Below, piece by piece: positions 1 through 8,290 of a DNA stretch of 64,000 nucleotides. Source of the stretch: Rheinheimera aquimaris (GTDB taxonomy: Bacteria > Pseudomonadota > Gammaproteobacteria > Enterobacterales > Alteromonadaceae); NCBI RefSeq assembly GCF_020531985.1, contig NZ_JAJAVQ010000005.1:62001-126000 (forward strand), given 5' to 3'. A program made the position numbers and the translations under genes. The notes below the pieces were generated by a model. The model was not told the origin of the DNA, ran no database searches, and worked only from the letters and a program-made list of their open reading frames with translations. Position 1 is the stretch's first letter. The number at the start of each line of letters is the position of its first letter.

Positions 1-148
1 CAAAAAAGCCGTGTGATGCAGTGGCAAAACGGTTACGCGGCTCGCCGGCATCTATCAGCAGCACCGAACGCTGGCCGCGGGCCAGCTGCATCGCAGCAGA
101 CAGTCCGGCAAAGCTGCCGCCAATCACTATTGCATCCCACATCATCAT
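1..148 (-). CDS. NAD(P)/FAD-dependent oxidoreductase, thioredoxin-reductase-like (partial, N-terminus only)
   Basis: The first 49 codons are present and the rest lies beyond the left edge. The translation contains the Rossmann FAD-binding motif AIVIGGSFAGLSAAMQLARG followed by a beta-strand VLLIDAGEPRNR, the usual start of small thioredoxin-reductase-like flavoproteins. Three ATG codons stand in tandem (148, 145, 142) behind an AGGAG site, so the start could be any of them; 142 or 145 has the best spacing. It is divergent from an Rrf2 regulator, a pairing commonly seen for this flavoprotein group, and the shared upstream region carries a long inverted repeat. The exact substrate cannot be told from this fragment. 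Confidence 0.8.
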   Translation of the reverse strand, partial: MMMWDAIVIGGSFAGLSAAMQLARGQRSVLLIDAGEPRNRFATASHGFF

Positions 149-185
149 CGTCTCCTGTTGATAGCTGTTATCGCGACATCGCAAC

Positions 186-249
186 TTAAGAAACATCATA
201 AGTTACGTAAAAAGCAAAAACAACTCATGTAACATAAAAAGTTTCTTAA
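186..249. promoter_or_regulatory. Composite inverted repeat, candidate operator in a divergent promoter
   Basis: Between the flavoprotein and the Rrf2 gene lie two arms with the same pattern, TTAAGAAAC-N7-GTTAC, at 186-206 and inverted at 229-249. Both parts of each arm (9 bp and 5 bp) match exactly with identical 7-bp spacing, and 22 bp separate the arms. The most likely reader is the adjacent Rrf2 protein controlling itself and the flavoprotein. That is inference from position and symmetry. Confidence 0.55.
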
Positions 250-293
250 AACTACGCTAGAATGGCTGACAATCTTTTTCAGATGAGTGTGTT

Positions 294-716
294 ATGCGTA
301 AAGACAGTCGCTTATCGCGCATGCTACATGTGCTGGTGCATATGCATCATTTAGAGCAGGCGGTAACCTCAGATAACATTGCCATTATGCTGGGCACTAA
401 CCCTGTAGTAGTGCGCCGCACTATGTCGTTGTTACGGGAGCAAGGCTATGTGAATGCAGTCAAAGGCCACGGTGGCGGCTGGACGCTGGCCAAGCCGCTG
501 CACTGTATTACTCTGCTGGATATTCATCGCTCGCTCAGTGAAGCCTCACTGTTCACCATAGGTTTAACCGACGAGCACACCAATTGCCCGATTGAAAAAG
601 CGGTCAACCTGGCCATAGACGATGTACTGCACGAAGCCGGGCAACTGGTGCTGCGCCGTTTTGCTGAAGTGACACTGGATAAACTGGCAGTGGAGTACAC
701 CGCCAAACTTAGCTGA
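294..716 (+). CDS. Rrf2 family transcriptional regulator
   Basis: A 140-residue protein with an N-terminal winged helix-turn-helix (about residues 8-75). The Rrf2 pattern is clear: TSDNIAIMLGTNPVVVRRTMSLLREQGYV, then the wing VKGHGGGWTLAKP, then ITLLDIHRSL. The only cysteine I see near the usual sensor segment is Cys100 in NCPIEKA, so the three-cysteine Fe-S cluster set of IscR/NsrR is missing. It resembles the cluster-free YwnA-like branch. It is divergent from a flavoprotein gene and probably represses the shared promoter through the inverted repeat at 186-249. The effector is unknown. The Shine-Dalgarno before ATG 294 is weak. Confidence 0.85.
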   Translation: MRKDSRLSRMLHVLVHMHHLEQAVTSDNIAIMLGTNPVVVRRTMSLLREQGYVNAVKGHGGGWTLAKPLHCITLLDIHRSLSEASLFTIGLTDEHTNCPIEKAVNLAIDDVLHEAGQLVLRRFAEVTLDKLAVEYTAKLS

Positions 717-824
717 AACAGCGCGCTGCAGAAAATTATTTTGCTGTTGTCGATTTGCCCGCAGCTCAGTCGACTAAGCTGTGACACAAACTACTAACGT
801 TCTCACAGCCAACAGGAGCATATT

Positions 825-1277
825 ATGAGCGGCAATACTGTTACCCTGCACCGGGTGATTAAAGCAAAACCTGAGCGCGTCTACCGGGCCTTTTTAGACC
901 CCGATGCACTGGTTAAGTGGTGTCCGCCACACGGTTTTACCGGCAAGGTACACAGTATGGATGCCCGCGTAGGCGGTGGCTATAAAATGTCATTTACCAA
1001 TTTTAATACCGGCAGCAGCCACAGCTTTGGCGGCACTTATCTAGAGCTGAAACCTAATGAGCTGATCCGCTATAACGATCAGTTTGACGACCCGAACCTG
1101 CCCGGGCAAATGCAGGTAGTTGTCAGGTTAACGCCAGTGTTATGCGGCACTGAGCTGCGCATTGAGCAAAGCGGGATACCGGAGGCTATACCGGTAGAGT
1201 TTTGCTATGCCGGCTGGCAGGAGTCGTTGCAATTACTGGCGCAACTTACCGAGCCGGAAATTCCGGATCAGGGTTAA
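825..1277 (+). CDS. SRPBCC / AHSA1-like domain protein
   Basis: A 150-residue soluble protein of the START-like SRPBCC fold. It begins with the typical strand RVIKAKPERVYRAFLDPDALVKWCPPHGFTG and contains GGGYKMSFTNFNTG and the C-terminal helix GWQESLQLLAQL, all usual for Aha1-type hydrophobic-ligand-binding proteins. An AGGAG site lies just before ATG 825. It follows the Rrf2 gene by about 110 bp on the same strand and may be co-transcribed. These small proteins have a ligand pocket but no common reaction, so no specific function is proposed. Confidence 0.85.
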   Translation: MSGNTVTLHRVIKAKPERVYRAFLDPDALVKWCPPHGFTGKVHSMDARVGGGYKMSFTNFNTGSSHSFGGTYLELKPNELIRYNDQFDDPNLPGQMQVVVRLTPVLCGTELRIEQSGIPEAIPVEFCYAGWQESLQLLAQLTEPEIPDQG

Positions 1278-1296
1278 GCGATAACCGGCTTAACCC
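1271..1296. terminator. Bidirectional terminator hairpin between convergent genes
   Basis: GGGTTAAG (1271-1278) pairs exactly with CTTAACCC (1289-1296) over a 10-base loop. The left arm overlaps the stop codon of the SRPBCC gene, and the convergent GH16 gene ends 17 bp further on. The hairpin is followed by TTTA only, so the terminator is weak. Confidence 0.5.
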
Positions 1297-1312
1297 TTTA
1301 TCAGTGTTTATG

Positions 1313-4300
1313 TTACAGGCTGTTTAGAAAGGCCAGCAGGGCATTGCGCTCATTATCCGGCAATGCCTGATAATTATCGTTGCTGGCCTGCCCTTCTCCG
1401 CCGTGCCAGCGGATGGCTTCATCAATGCTGCGGGCACGGCCATCATGCAGGTAGCTGTGTTGCGGTGTGCAGTACTCATAACCATCCAGACCAAAGGCAT
1501 CCCAGCCTCGGCCGCCGGCGACCCCTCCGGTAACACAGGCCGACAAACCTAAGCCCCAAAGCGGTGCAGTGCGCCATTCGGCACCACTGGCATTCCCCTC
1601 GCCTAAATTGTCTGCCAGCCCAGGGCCCATATCGTGCAGCAACAGGTCGGTGTAAGGGTAAATGGTCTGATCGCGCAGTTCGGCCAGCGGGTGAAAACTG
1701 CTGGTTTGGTGGCTTTCGGTGTGGCAGCCATTACAGCCAATATTGCGGAAAACGTTTTTACCCTGGATCACCTGAGCATCGTTATAATCCCGCTGTGGCC
1801 GTACGCCCAGTAGCGATACGTATTTCACCAGATTATCCAGATGCTGTTCAGGCAACTGCCGGCCACTGCTGGCACAACCGCTCTGGCTGCTGCCACAATC
1901 CGGGCTGGAGAACATTGCTGTCATTACGCCCATATCGGTATTCAGCGCTGCAGCAACCTGATGCCGCACACTGGCAGTAGCCGCTTTGTAACCAAAGCGG
2001 CCCAGCCGGGTGTCACCGCTTTGCGGGTCAACCACACGCTGCGCGCGGCCGGAAATGCCATCACCATTGCTGTCGTTTTCATCTTCCAGCGCCAGTATGG
2101 CAGCCTCCGGTATCGCTTCAAGCAGGCCCATACCGTTTAATTGCGGCGCAATACGCGCTGAAAACAGCTGCGGTACGACACCGCTGAACTGATAGTTTGG
2201 TTTACGCAGGCCGTTGCTTTCGGTAAAAGAAGCAATGGAAACATTGCCTTCACTGCTGGCACTGCCGTTGGTTTTGCTTTGCAGCACACGGCCCAGTTGC
2301 GGGTGCGGGTTACCGCCGGCATCGGCGACTTTAAACACCCATTTATCCAGTGACTCGCCAATAGCCGCAACGGCTGCCCGGCCATTACGTACATGGCAAC
2401 CGGCGCAGCGGTCATTGATGTAATGCGACCCGCTTAAACCGGCCATATCAGTGAAAACACCGTTTTCAGCATGTTCATCATGGCTGCCATCTACTGCTGA
2501 GCTATGGTGCACACGACGGCCCAGCACAAACGGCTGGCCGTTGTCGTAGCCCAGATTAGTCGCCATCTGTTGAAAATGACCATCCGGCTCAGCCGTCATC
2601 TGCACGTGTAAGGTGGTATCACCACCGAGACGGGCAGCCGCAGGTACCGGTATTGAGTCACGTTGCAGGTAATTACCCGGCTGAAACACCTGTTTATCGG
2701 TGACATCCCACGGCACTATGCCCTGGCCAACAATGTATAAAAAGGTGGTGCCGTAATAGTTTGAGCGACCGCGTGGCAGGATGGCCGCATCAAGAAACTG
2801 ACTGATTTCAAACTCCAGCTTATCGCCCACCTGGATCGGCCGGCCTTCACGGCAGTTATAGCTTTCTTCTTTCCAGTAATGGGTGTAGTCGACCATATTC
2901 ATCACACCGTTACCGCAAAACTCGGCCAGCGTATTCACCCCGATATACCACCAGCGGTTTTCTGCCTGTAAATCATCCAGTTTATTTTGCGTCACCACAT
3001 TCATGCGAATGCCGCTGCCGCCTTTAGCGACGTAGTCAACAATCTCAATAGCGGCGGTTCTGTCTTCCCAGTAAAACGTCAGGTAATGATCGTAGGCCTG
3101 AAAATGGTTTTCTTTGGCATGCCTGTCGCGCGCCCGATCAGAAAAACGGGTCACCAGCGCATCGCCGCGGTCAAACTGAATGGCGGGTTCCAGCACGGTC
3201 GACGCGCTATACAGCGGCACCACATCAACCGAGGTTAACGGGCAGCCATTGGCGTTGACGGGCACGCCTGACGGCGTACCACTACAATTATCCAGTGCAT
3301 CTTCCACACCGTCGCCATCGCTGTCCTGGCCTGGTTCAGGCTGTGGGTCCGGATCAGGATCCGGCTGCGGGTTCACGCCACTGCCAAGAGTATAACTTTG
3401 CCACGGCGTATCTACCGCATAACCGTTAGCGGTGTCCCAGTAAGTGAAAAAGTAATTCAGCTCAGCCCCGGCCGACAAGTTTGATACCGTATATTGGTTT
3501 ACACCGCTGGCTTGTTGCATAGCTACATTGATTTGGCCGCCGCTGTTCACCGTATAATGCACATCGGCCCAGCTACTACTGTTAACGAAAAAGCGTACGC
3601 TGTCTGCACTGGTTTGTGCTACACCAAAGGCACCGCTGGCGGTCGGGCAACCATTGGCATCAACGGCTGCGCCCGGTGCAGTATTACTGCATTGATCGGC
3701 ACTGTCCGGCACACCATCGCCGTCAGTATCTGCCTGCTGGTTACTGTTGCCACCACCATGCCAGACAATATCATCAATAGCGAACTGGAAGCTGTAACCC
3801 GGTAACTGGCCATCAACACTGGCAATGTAAAACATGCCGCTTAACGCCTGCAGCGCAATTAAACTGCCACGCAAGTCGGCAACCGGTATCGTTACCTGCC
3901 CCCACTGTCCGTTGCGCACTAAGCCGTATTTGCTTTCATTGGCCGGAAAAGTGATCCAGTTCTGGTTGGTGTAATCGTCAGCTATGCCAATACGAAAACT
4001 GACATCTGCCGGTATCTTGATACGAAAGCTGACCGTGCCATCGGCAAAGTTACTCATATCGCGCAGCTGTCTGACGTGCACACCGCCACCAAACCACTGG
4101 TTCGGTGCCACATACTGCCAGGCAATAACGTTGTTGCCCTCTGCCGGTGCCGTATTGCCTGCCACTACTGAACTCTGGTTCCAGATATAGATATCCGAGC
4201 TGACGCCCGGCTGCAGGCTGTTGCTGACGGCAGTGCTGTCGGTAAAAACACCAAAGCTACCGGTTTCCGGCGGGTTAATATTGCCGCTGAATACCTGGCC

Positions 4301-5221
4301 CTGGCCGTTAAGCTGATATACGCGGATATAATCGAGATACATTTTGCCGGGCAGCGGTGCAGTCACCTGGCTGTTGTTTGCGGCATCGGTAAAGTTACCC
4401 CCGACAGCCAGGTTTGCCAGCAGATAAAACGGTTGCTGCAGTTCACTGGACTCGGCTGTAATGCTGATAGGCGCATCATACATATCGTACTCGACACCAT
4501 TGTCAACCACGGTAAAACGTAGCTGGCTGTCGGTCCAATAAGTGCGGTAAGTCACAAAACGGTTGCTCAGCGGCTGCGCAGCGACATAGGCATTGTCGGT
4601 TTGCCAGGCGGTCATTGCGGCACAGGTTGGATTTTCCGGCACACAGGCGGCGTCAGCATAAAAAATGGCATTGGCCCCCACATAGCTGTTGATATTGGCA
4701 CCGGCATGGCCGGAGTCTGCCCGCGCCTGCGCCCGGTGGCCCATTTCCATCATGTCAATTTCGCCTTTGGCCGGCCAGCTGGCGGTACTGGTACCCAACA
4801 TCCACGCCGCTGGCCACAAGCCAGTTGCCAAATCAGGCACCCGCATCCGTACTTCTATCATGCCGTACTGCACGGCCAGTTTATGCTGACTGTCTATTTT
4901 GCCAGAGCTGAAAGCGCGGCCGCCGATATTGTCGTTACGGGCCTGAAATACCAGGGCTTTGTTGCCAGGCTCGCCGGGCACATCTTCAATGCTGAGGTTA
5001 TTGCTGCTGTACCATTGCAGTTCCTGATTACCCCAGCCACATAAACCAATAGCACAACCATCCCCTTCGTTTGGGGTCCAGTTGTTGCTGTTCAGACTGT
5101 TAAAGTTGTCTTCAAACAGTAAGTTACCAATTTGCGGATTGCTGACATCGGCACTGGCTGGCTGCGTCAGCAGCAGGCCGCATAACGCCAGCGACGTTCT
5201 GATCATTGTTTTCATTTGCAC
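1313..5221 (-). CDS. Secreted GH16 laminarinase fused to carbohydrate-binding modules and a C-terminal di-heme oxidoreductase
   Basis: One uninterrupted frame of 1302 residues. Residues 1-24 are a Sec signal peptide. About 30-305 is a GH16 beta-glucanase with the active-site motif GEIDMMEM (Glu154, Asp156, Glu159), typical of endo-1,3-beta-glucanases (laminarinases). About 320-487 is a beta-sandwich module like those of marine glucanases. A thrombospondin type-3 calcium repeat (DTDGDGVPDSADQC, about 498-527) precedes a CBM56-like module (about 530-613), then a D/P/Q/E linker and a second TSP3 repeat (632-661). Residues about 665-1302 form a cytochrome-c-peroxidase-like di-heme oxidoreductase of the COG3488 type, with haem motifs CAGCH (939-943) and CNGCH (1163-1167). 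The protein should be exported to the periplasm or outside, bind beta-1,3-glucan, hydrolyse it and carry electrons. The redox half has no proven partner here. Fusion of the two halves is unusual. Confidence 0.85.
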   Translation of the reverse strand: MQMKTMIRTSLALCGLLLTQPASADVSNPQIGNLLFEDNFNSLNSNNWTPNEGDGCAIGLCGWGNQELQWYSSNNLSIEDVPGEPGNKALVFQARNDNIGGRAFSSGKIDSQHKLAVQYGMIEVRMRVPDLATGLWPAAWMLGTSTASWPAKGEIDMMEMGHRAQARADSGHAGANINSYVGANAIFYADAACVPENPTCAAMTAWQTDNAYVAAQPLSNRFVTYRTYWTDSQLRFTVVDNGVEYDMYDAPISITAESSELQQPFYLLANLAVGGNFTDAANNSQVTAPLPGKMYLDYIRVYQLNGQGQVFSGNINPPETGSFGVFTDSTAVSNSLQPGVSSDIYIWNQSSVVAGNTAPAEGNNVIAWQYVAPNQWFGGGVHVRQLRDMSNFADGTVSFRIKIPADVSFRIGIADDYTNQNWITFPANESKYGLVRNGQWGQVTIPVADLRGSLIALQALSGMFYIASVDGQLPGYSFQFAIDDIVWHGGGNSNQQADTDGDGVPDSADQCSNTAPGAAVDANGCPTASGAFGVAQTSADSVRFFVNSSSWADVHYTVNSGGQINVAMQQASGVNQYTVSNLSAGAELNYFFTYWDTANGYAVDTPWQSYTLGSGVNPQPDPDPDPQPEPGQDSDGDGVEDALDNCSGTPSGVPVNANGCPLTSVDVVPLYSASTVLEPAIQFDRGDALVTRFSDRARDRHAKENHFQAYDHYLTFYWEDRTAAIEIVDYVAKGGSGIRMNVVTQNKLDDLQAENRWWYIGVNTLAEFCGNGVMNMVDYTHYWKEESYNCREGRPIQVGDKLEFEISQFLDAAILPRGRSNYYGTTFLYIVGQGIVPWDVTDKQVFQPGNYLQRDSIPVPAAARLGGDTTLHVQMTAEPDGHFQQMATNLGYDNGQPFVLGRRVHHSSAVDGSHDEHAENGVFTDMAGLSGSHYINDRCAGCHVRNGRAAVAAIGESLDKWVFKVADAGGNPHPQLGRVLQSKTNGSASSEGNVSIASFTESNGLRKPNYQFSGVVPQLFSARIAPQLNGMGLLEAIPEAAILALEDENDSNGDGISGRAQRVVDPQSGDTRLGRFGYKAATASVRHQVAAALNTDMGVMTAMFSSPDCGSSQSGCASSGRQLPEQHLDNLVKYVSLLGVRPQRDYNDAQVIQGKNVFRNIGCNGCHTESHQTSSFHPLAELRDQTIYPYTDLLLHDMGPGLADNLGEGNASGAEWRTAPLWGLGLSACVTGGVAGGRGWDAFGLDGYEYCTPQHSYLHDGRARSIDEAIRWHGGEGQASNDNYQALPDNERNALLAFLNSL

Positions 5222-5340
5222 AAACCCATCGGTTGCAGGTTAAGTTAACTGTCACGCCATAGCGTTAACTGCTTGCCAGGGCGCGCCGTATCGGGCAATG
5301 CTGATAGAAAGAGAGTAAGCTCCGAGCAGCTCATTTGTCT

Positions 5341-5514
5341 GCCTGACCGGTTTGCTCACATCAACACGCCATAAATCGTCCCTGAGGCTCGATTTACAAA
5401 CTTCATCCTTGAAGTTTGCCCTTACGGGCCAGCTACGCTGTTCAAATTCGTTCCAAACAAATTTATCGGCCATCCATGGCCTGCAACGGTTGATTAAGAG
5501 CAAACCGGTCAGGC
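5341..5514. repeat. Structured 174-bp palindromic element with 17-bp terminal inverted repeats
   Basis: GCCTGACCGGTTTGCTC at 5341-5357 is repeated exactly and inverted at 5498-5514. Between the ends are several smaller stem-loops: CAAACTTCA/TGAAGTTTG (about 5397-5418), TAAATCG/CGATTTA, an imperfect AAATTCGTT/AACAAATTT and GGCCA/TGGCC. No open reading frame of coding character and no flanking target duplication is visible. Read on the minus strand it shares blocks (CCGTTG, CGAGCC-CAGGGA, GGCGTGTTG-TGTG) with the element at 47698, so this is a dispersed family and may be a non-autonomous mobile element. The rest of the 5222-5850 gap holds only the sites listed separately. Confidence 0.6.
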
Positions 5515-5724
5515 TTAATTTCGCGCTCAGCGACCTGGCTGTCTTTCAAATGAAGTGTGCTAACGTTGCCACGCGCCGCCATCAGGGTTAGCTGCCGGTT
5601 GCGTTGCTGTCGTGGCGTTATTACCGGTATTAGCCGGTGGTATTATCTTATCCTGTCCTGAGGCGCTTATTTTCTCTGCCTTGTCGCGGTTTGCGCAGGC
5701 AATATTGTTGTATTGATGTAAAAA

Positions 5725-5738
5725 TGTAAGCGCTTTCT
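5725..5738. promoter_or_regulatory. LacI-family operator-like palindrome
   Basis: TGTAAGCGCTTTCT centred on AAGCGCTT at 5729-5736 resembles operators of LacI-type sugar regulators that control beta-glucoside and glucan genes in marine gammaproteobacteria. It lies about 500 bp upstream of the GH16 fusion gene, with the palindromic element between, and beyond the 3' end of the S46 peptidase gene. Its most sensible target is the GH16 gene. No LacI regulator is in the window. Confidence 0.4.
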
Positions 5739-5813
5739 TAAGGCTAGATGATTCACCTGTAACGGTCAAGCGGGAAGATAAAACTCTGGCTGGGTAAGTG
5801 ATAAAAACGGCAG

Positions 5814-5843
5814 CTGCGACAGGCAGTAAACTGCCTGTCGCAG
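5814..5843 (-). terminator. Rho-independent terminator of the S46 peptidase gene
   Basis: A perfect 13-bp stem (CTGCGACAGGCAG at 5814-5826 and its complement at 5831-5843) with a 4-base loop lies 8 bp past the stop codon at 5851. In the minus direction it is followed within a few bases by a T run. Confidence 0.8.
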
Positions 5844-5850
5844 TGTAACA

Positions 5851-8082
5851 TTAGCGGACGATATCCATCTCTTCGAGCAGGTTCTGAGCGCCATCAACAT
5901 GTTCCATCAGCCACAGCACGTAGCGGATATCAACATGAATAGCACGGGTAATTTCCGGGTTAAAATACCAGTCTTTGGTGATCGACTCATAAGTTGAGTC
6001 AAAGTTTAACCCGACCAGCTCGCCTTTACCGTTCATTACCGCGGAACCTGAGTTACCACCAGTGGTGTCGGCGCTGGATAAAAAGTTAACCGGTACCGAA
6101 TTAAAGGCCTTTACCTCTGGTTTGGCGCAACCGCCAATACGGCACAGCAGGCCAGGTTTATACTCTGGCGCTAAATCGGCGTAGTAATAACCGTCTGTTT
6201 TACCGGCGTTGTAGGCATCTACCAGTTTTTGCGGCAAGCTAAACGGATATTCGTCCTGACGCTTGGCAATAAGGCCTTTTACCGACGTAAAGGGTGTTTT
6301 ATACACACCATCTTTGGCCGGGTAACCATCAACGGTGCCGTAAGTGATACGCAATGTACTGTTGGCATCGGGGTATACCGGTTTACCCAGCGTTTTGTTG
6401 TAAGCAATAACCGCCTGCATATAGGCCGGGCGTACCTGCAGCAATTGACCGCCTAAGGTTTTTTCTTCCAGCTCCAGCGCTTTGTTTTTAGCATAAAGCG
6501 CAACGGCCAGTTTGATAAATGGGTCGCTGCTGTTGGCAAAATCAGCCGGGGTTTTACCCAGCCAGGCTTTGCGCCCTGCCGTGCTGGTTAGCTCACTTTG
6601 TGGGTATAGCGCAGCCAGTTTGGCGCTGATTTGCGCCTGGCTCATGCCCGGCGTTAACCCCAGCGCAGCATCCAGTTCGCTTATCCGCACCGCATCAGGC
6701 TGGGCCAGGTATTCCGCCAGTTGTTCTGACCAAATGGCTAAGTCCATTGTCGGGTGAAAGCTTTTTTCCATCCGCGTTAAACGGTTTTCAATCATCGCCA
6801 GATCGCGCTGCTGAAAACCCATTTCGCGCTGTGCATCCGGCTTTTCGCTTTCTACCGCTAAGCGGTACAACAGCATGGCCGCCTGCAACATATCGCTGCG
6901 CTTGGCGTTGTCAAAATAGTAGGTTTGCTGGGTATAAGCCTGCTCGGCATCGATAACGGTTTTCAGGGCGCCAATACTTTGCTGGTACTGCTGATAGGCG
7001 CTATCGCTGTTTATCCAGTTCAGCAGTTCTTGTTCCTGCTGCTGTTTGATGGCATGAATATCGGTCACTTTAAAGCCATCCAGCAAGCCTTGCAGTTTTT
7101 TCATCCGGTTGTTCAGGCTTTTCACTGTTGAGGCGTATTTTACCTTCAGATCGGCATCGGTCGCGCCTAAGCGGTCAATGGTGCTGATGATCTGCTGATA
7201 GGTTTTCACCTGCGCCGGGTACTGCCAGTCTGCGGCAAAGGCAATTTCATCAGCCAGCCGGTAGCGGCTGGTGCGGCCAGGGTAACCGGCCAGCAAAATA
7301 CCATCACCGGCACGCACGCCGTTGGCGTTTACTTTCAGGTAATGTTTGCTCTGGTACGGCACGTTATCTACGGAATACGGCGCCGGTTTACCATCTTTAC
7401 CTACATAACCACGTAAAAAGGTGTAATCGCCGGTATGGCGCGGGTATTCAAAGTTATCGATATCGCCGCCAAAGTTACCAATGGCTTCACTTGGCGCATA
7501 CACCAGGCGCACATCCTGCAGCATCAGCTGCTTGATCTGGAAATACTCCAGTCCATGGTGAAAACTGACCACCGAGCAGCGGTAGTTTGCATCTGACTCA
7601 CAGCTTTTAATCAGCGCTTTACGGTTGGTCTCAATCGCTTCATAACGCTCGCTGCCGGTTAGCTCAGCCGGTAAATTACCGGATACCTGCGCGGTAACAT
7701 CAGTCACTGATTCAGTAATATATAACCGCTCCTGCGCCCCGGCCGGTAACTCTTCGCTCTGGCTTTTAGCCAAAAAACCTTTTTCAATCAGGTTATTATC
7801 TTTAGTCGAGTTATTCTGAATCGCGTTATAGCCACAGTGGTGGTTAGTTACCACCAGACCATTCGGTGAGACAAAAGAGGCTGAGCAGTAGCCCAGGCTG
7901 ACAATAGCACTCATTGGGTACTGGCTTAAATCAGCCAGCTGCTTGCCAGGGATCTCAATGCCTTTGGCGCTAAGTTCGGCCTGCAGCTCTGCCAGCTGAT
8001 GTGGCTGCCACTGACCTTCATCGGCCACAGCAGCAAGGCTTACACCCAGTGCTGCAGCAGTTAACAGGTATTTGGTGTTCAT
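5851..8082 (-). CDS. S46 family serine peptidase (dipeptidyl-peptidase 7/11 type)
   Basis: 743 residues with a signal peptide ending near VAADE (about residue 21), so periplasmic. The chymotrypsin-like halves show the family motifs: TNHHCG with the catalytic His82, GDIDNFEYPRHTGDY with the catalytic Asp, and GGNSGS near the C-terminus with the nucleophilic Ser. An alpha-helical insert fills the middle, as in DPP7/DPP11. These enzymes release dipeptides from the N-termini of oligopeptides. The residue 18 positions after the catalytic serine, which sets S1 preference (Gly in DPP7, Arg in DPP11), reads as Ser here (NFDSTYE), so specificity is open. It is monocistronic, divergent from the DUF2891 gene and has its own terminator. 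Confidence 0.92.
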   Translation of the reverse strand: MNTKYLLTAAALGVSLAAVADEGQWQPHQLAELQAELSAKGIEIPGKQLADLSQYPMSAIVSLGYCSASFVSPNGLVVTNHHCGYNAIQNNSTKDNNLIEKGFLAKSQSEELPAGAQERLYITESVTDVTAQVSGNLPAELTGSERYEAIETNRKALIKSCESDANYRCSVVSFHHGLEYFQIKQLMLQDVRLVYAPSEAIGNFGGDIDNFEYPRHTGDYTFLRGYVGKDGKPAPYSVDNVPYQSKHYLKVNANGVRAGDGILLAGYPGRTSRYRLADEIAFAADWQYPAQVKTYQQIISTIDRLGATDADLKVKYASTVKSLNNRMKKLQGLLDGFKVTDIHAIKQQQEQELLNWINSDSAYQQYQQSIGALKTVIDAEQAYTQQTYYFDNAKRSDMLQAAMLLYRLAVESEKPDAQREMGFQQRDLAMIENRLTRMEKSFHPTMDLAIWSEQLAEYLAQPDAVRISELDAALGLTPGMSQAQISAKLAALYPQSELTSTAGRKAWLGKTPADFANSSDPFIKLAVALYAKNKALELEEKTLGGQLLQVRPAYMQAVIAYNKTLGKPVYPDANSTLRITYGTVDGYPAKDGVYKTPFTSVKGLIAKRQDEYPFSLPQKLVDAYNAGKTDGYYYADLAPEYKPGLLCRIGGCAKPEVKAFNSVPVNFLSSADTTGGNSGSAVMNGKGELVGLNFDSTYESITKDWYFNPEITRAIHVDIRYVLWLMEHVDGAQNLLEEMDIVR

Positions 8083-8290
8083 AATTATTCCGTGGAAGAG
8101 GTTATTATCGTTTTACGTCGGGCTAAATTATCCATGTTCACAGCAGCGGAGCAAGCCGGATCAGCCCAGTGCGTTGTATTTACGTTAAGCTGCGCCAAAA
8201 CAGCGCAGACAATACCGCCACATTAGTGCTACTCTTGGCCAGGTTATAAAACTGTCATTGCCGTTAAGCACTCCCCTTCAAGGTAACTAT

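Noticed and set aside
4601..5044. Long plus-strand frame opposite the GH16 domain
   Set aside because: It is a shadow of the GH16 coding strand, with no ribosome site and no recognisable motif.
5252..5769. Short frames in the gap upstream of the GH16 gene
   Set aside because: They run through the palindromic element, have no ribosome sites and no family resemblance.
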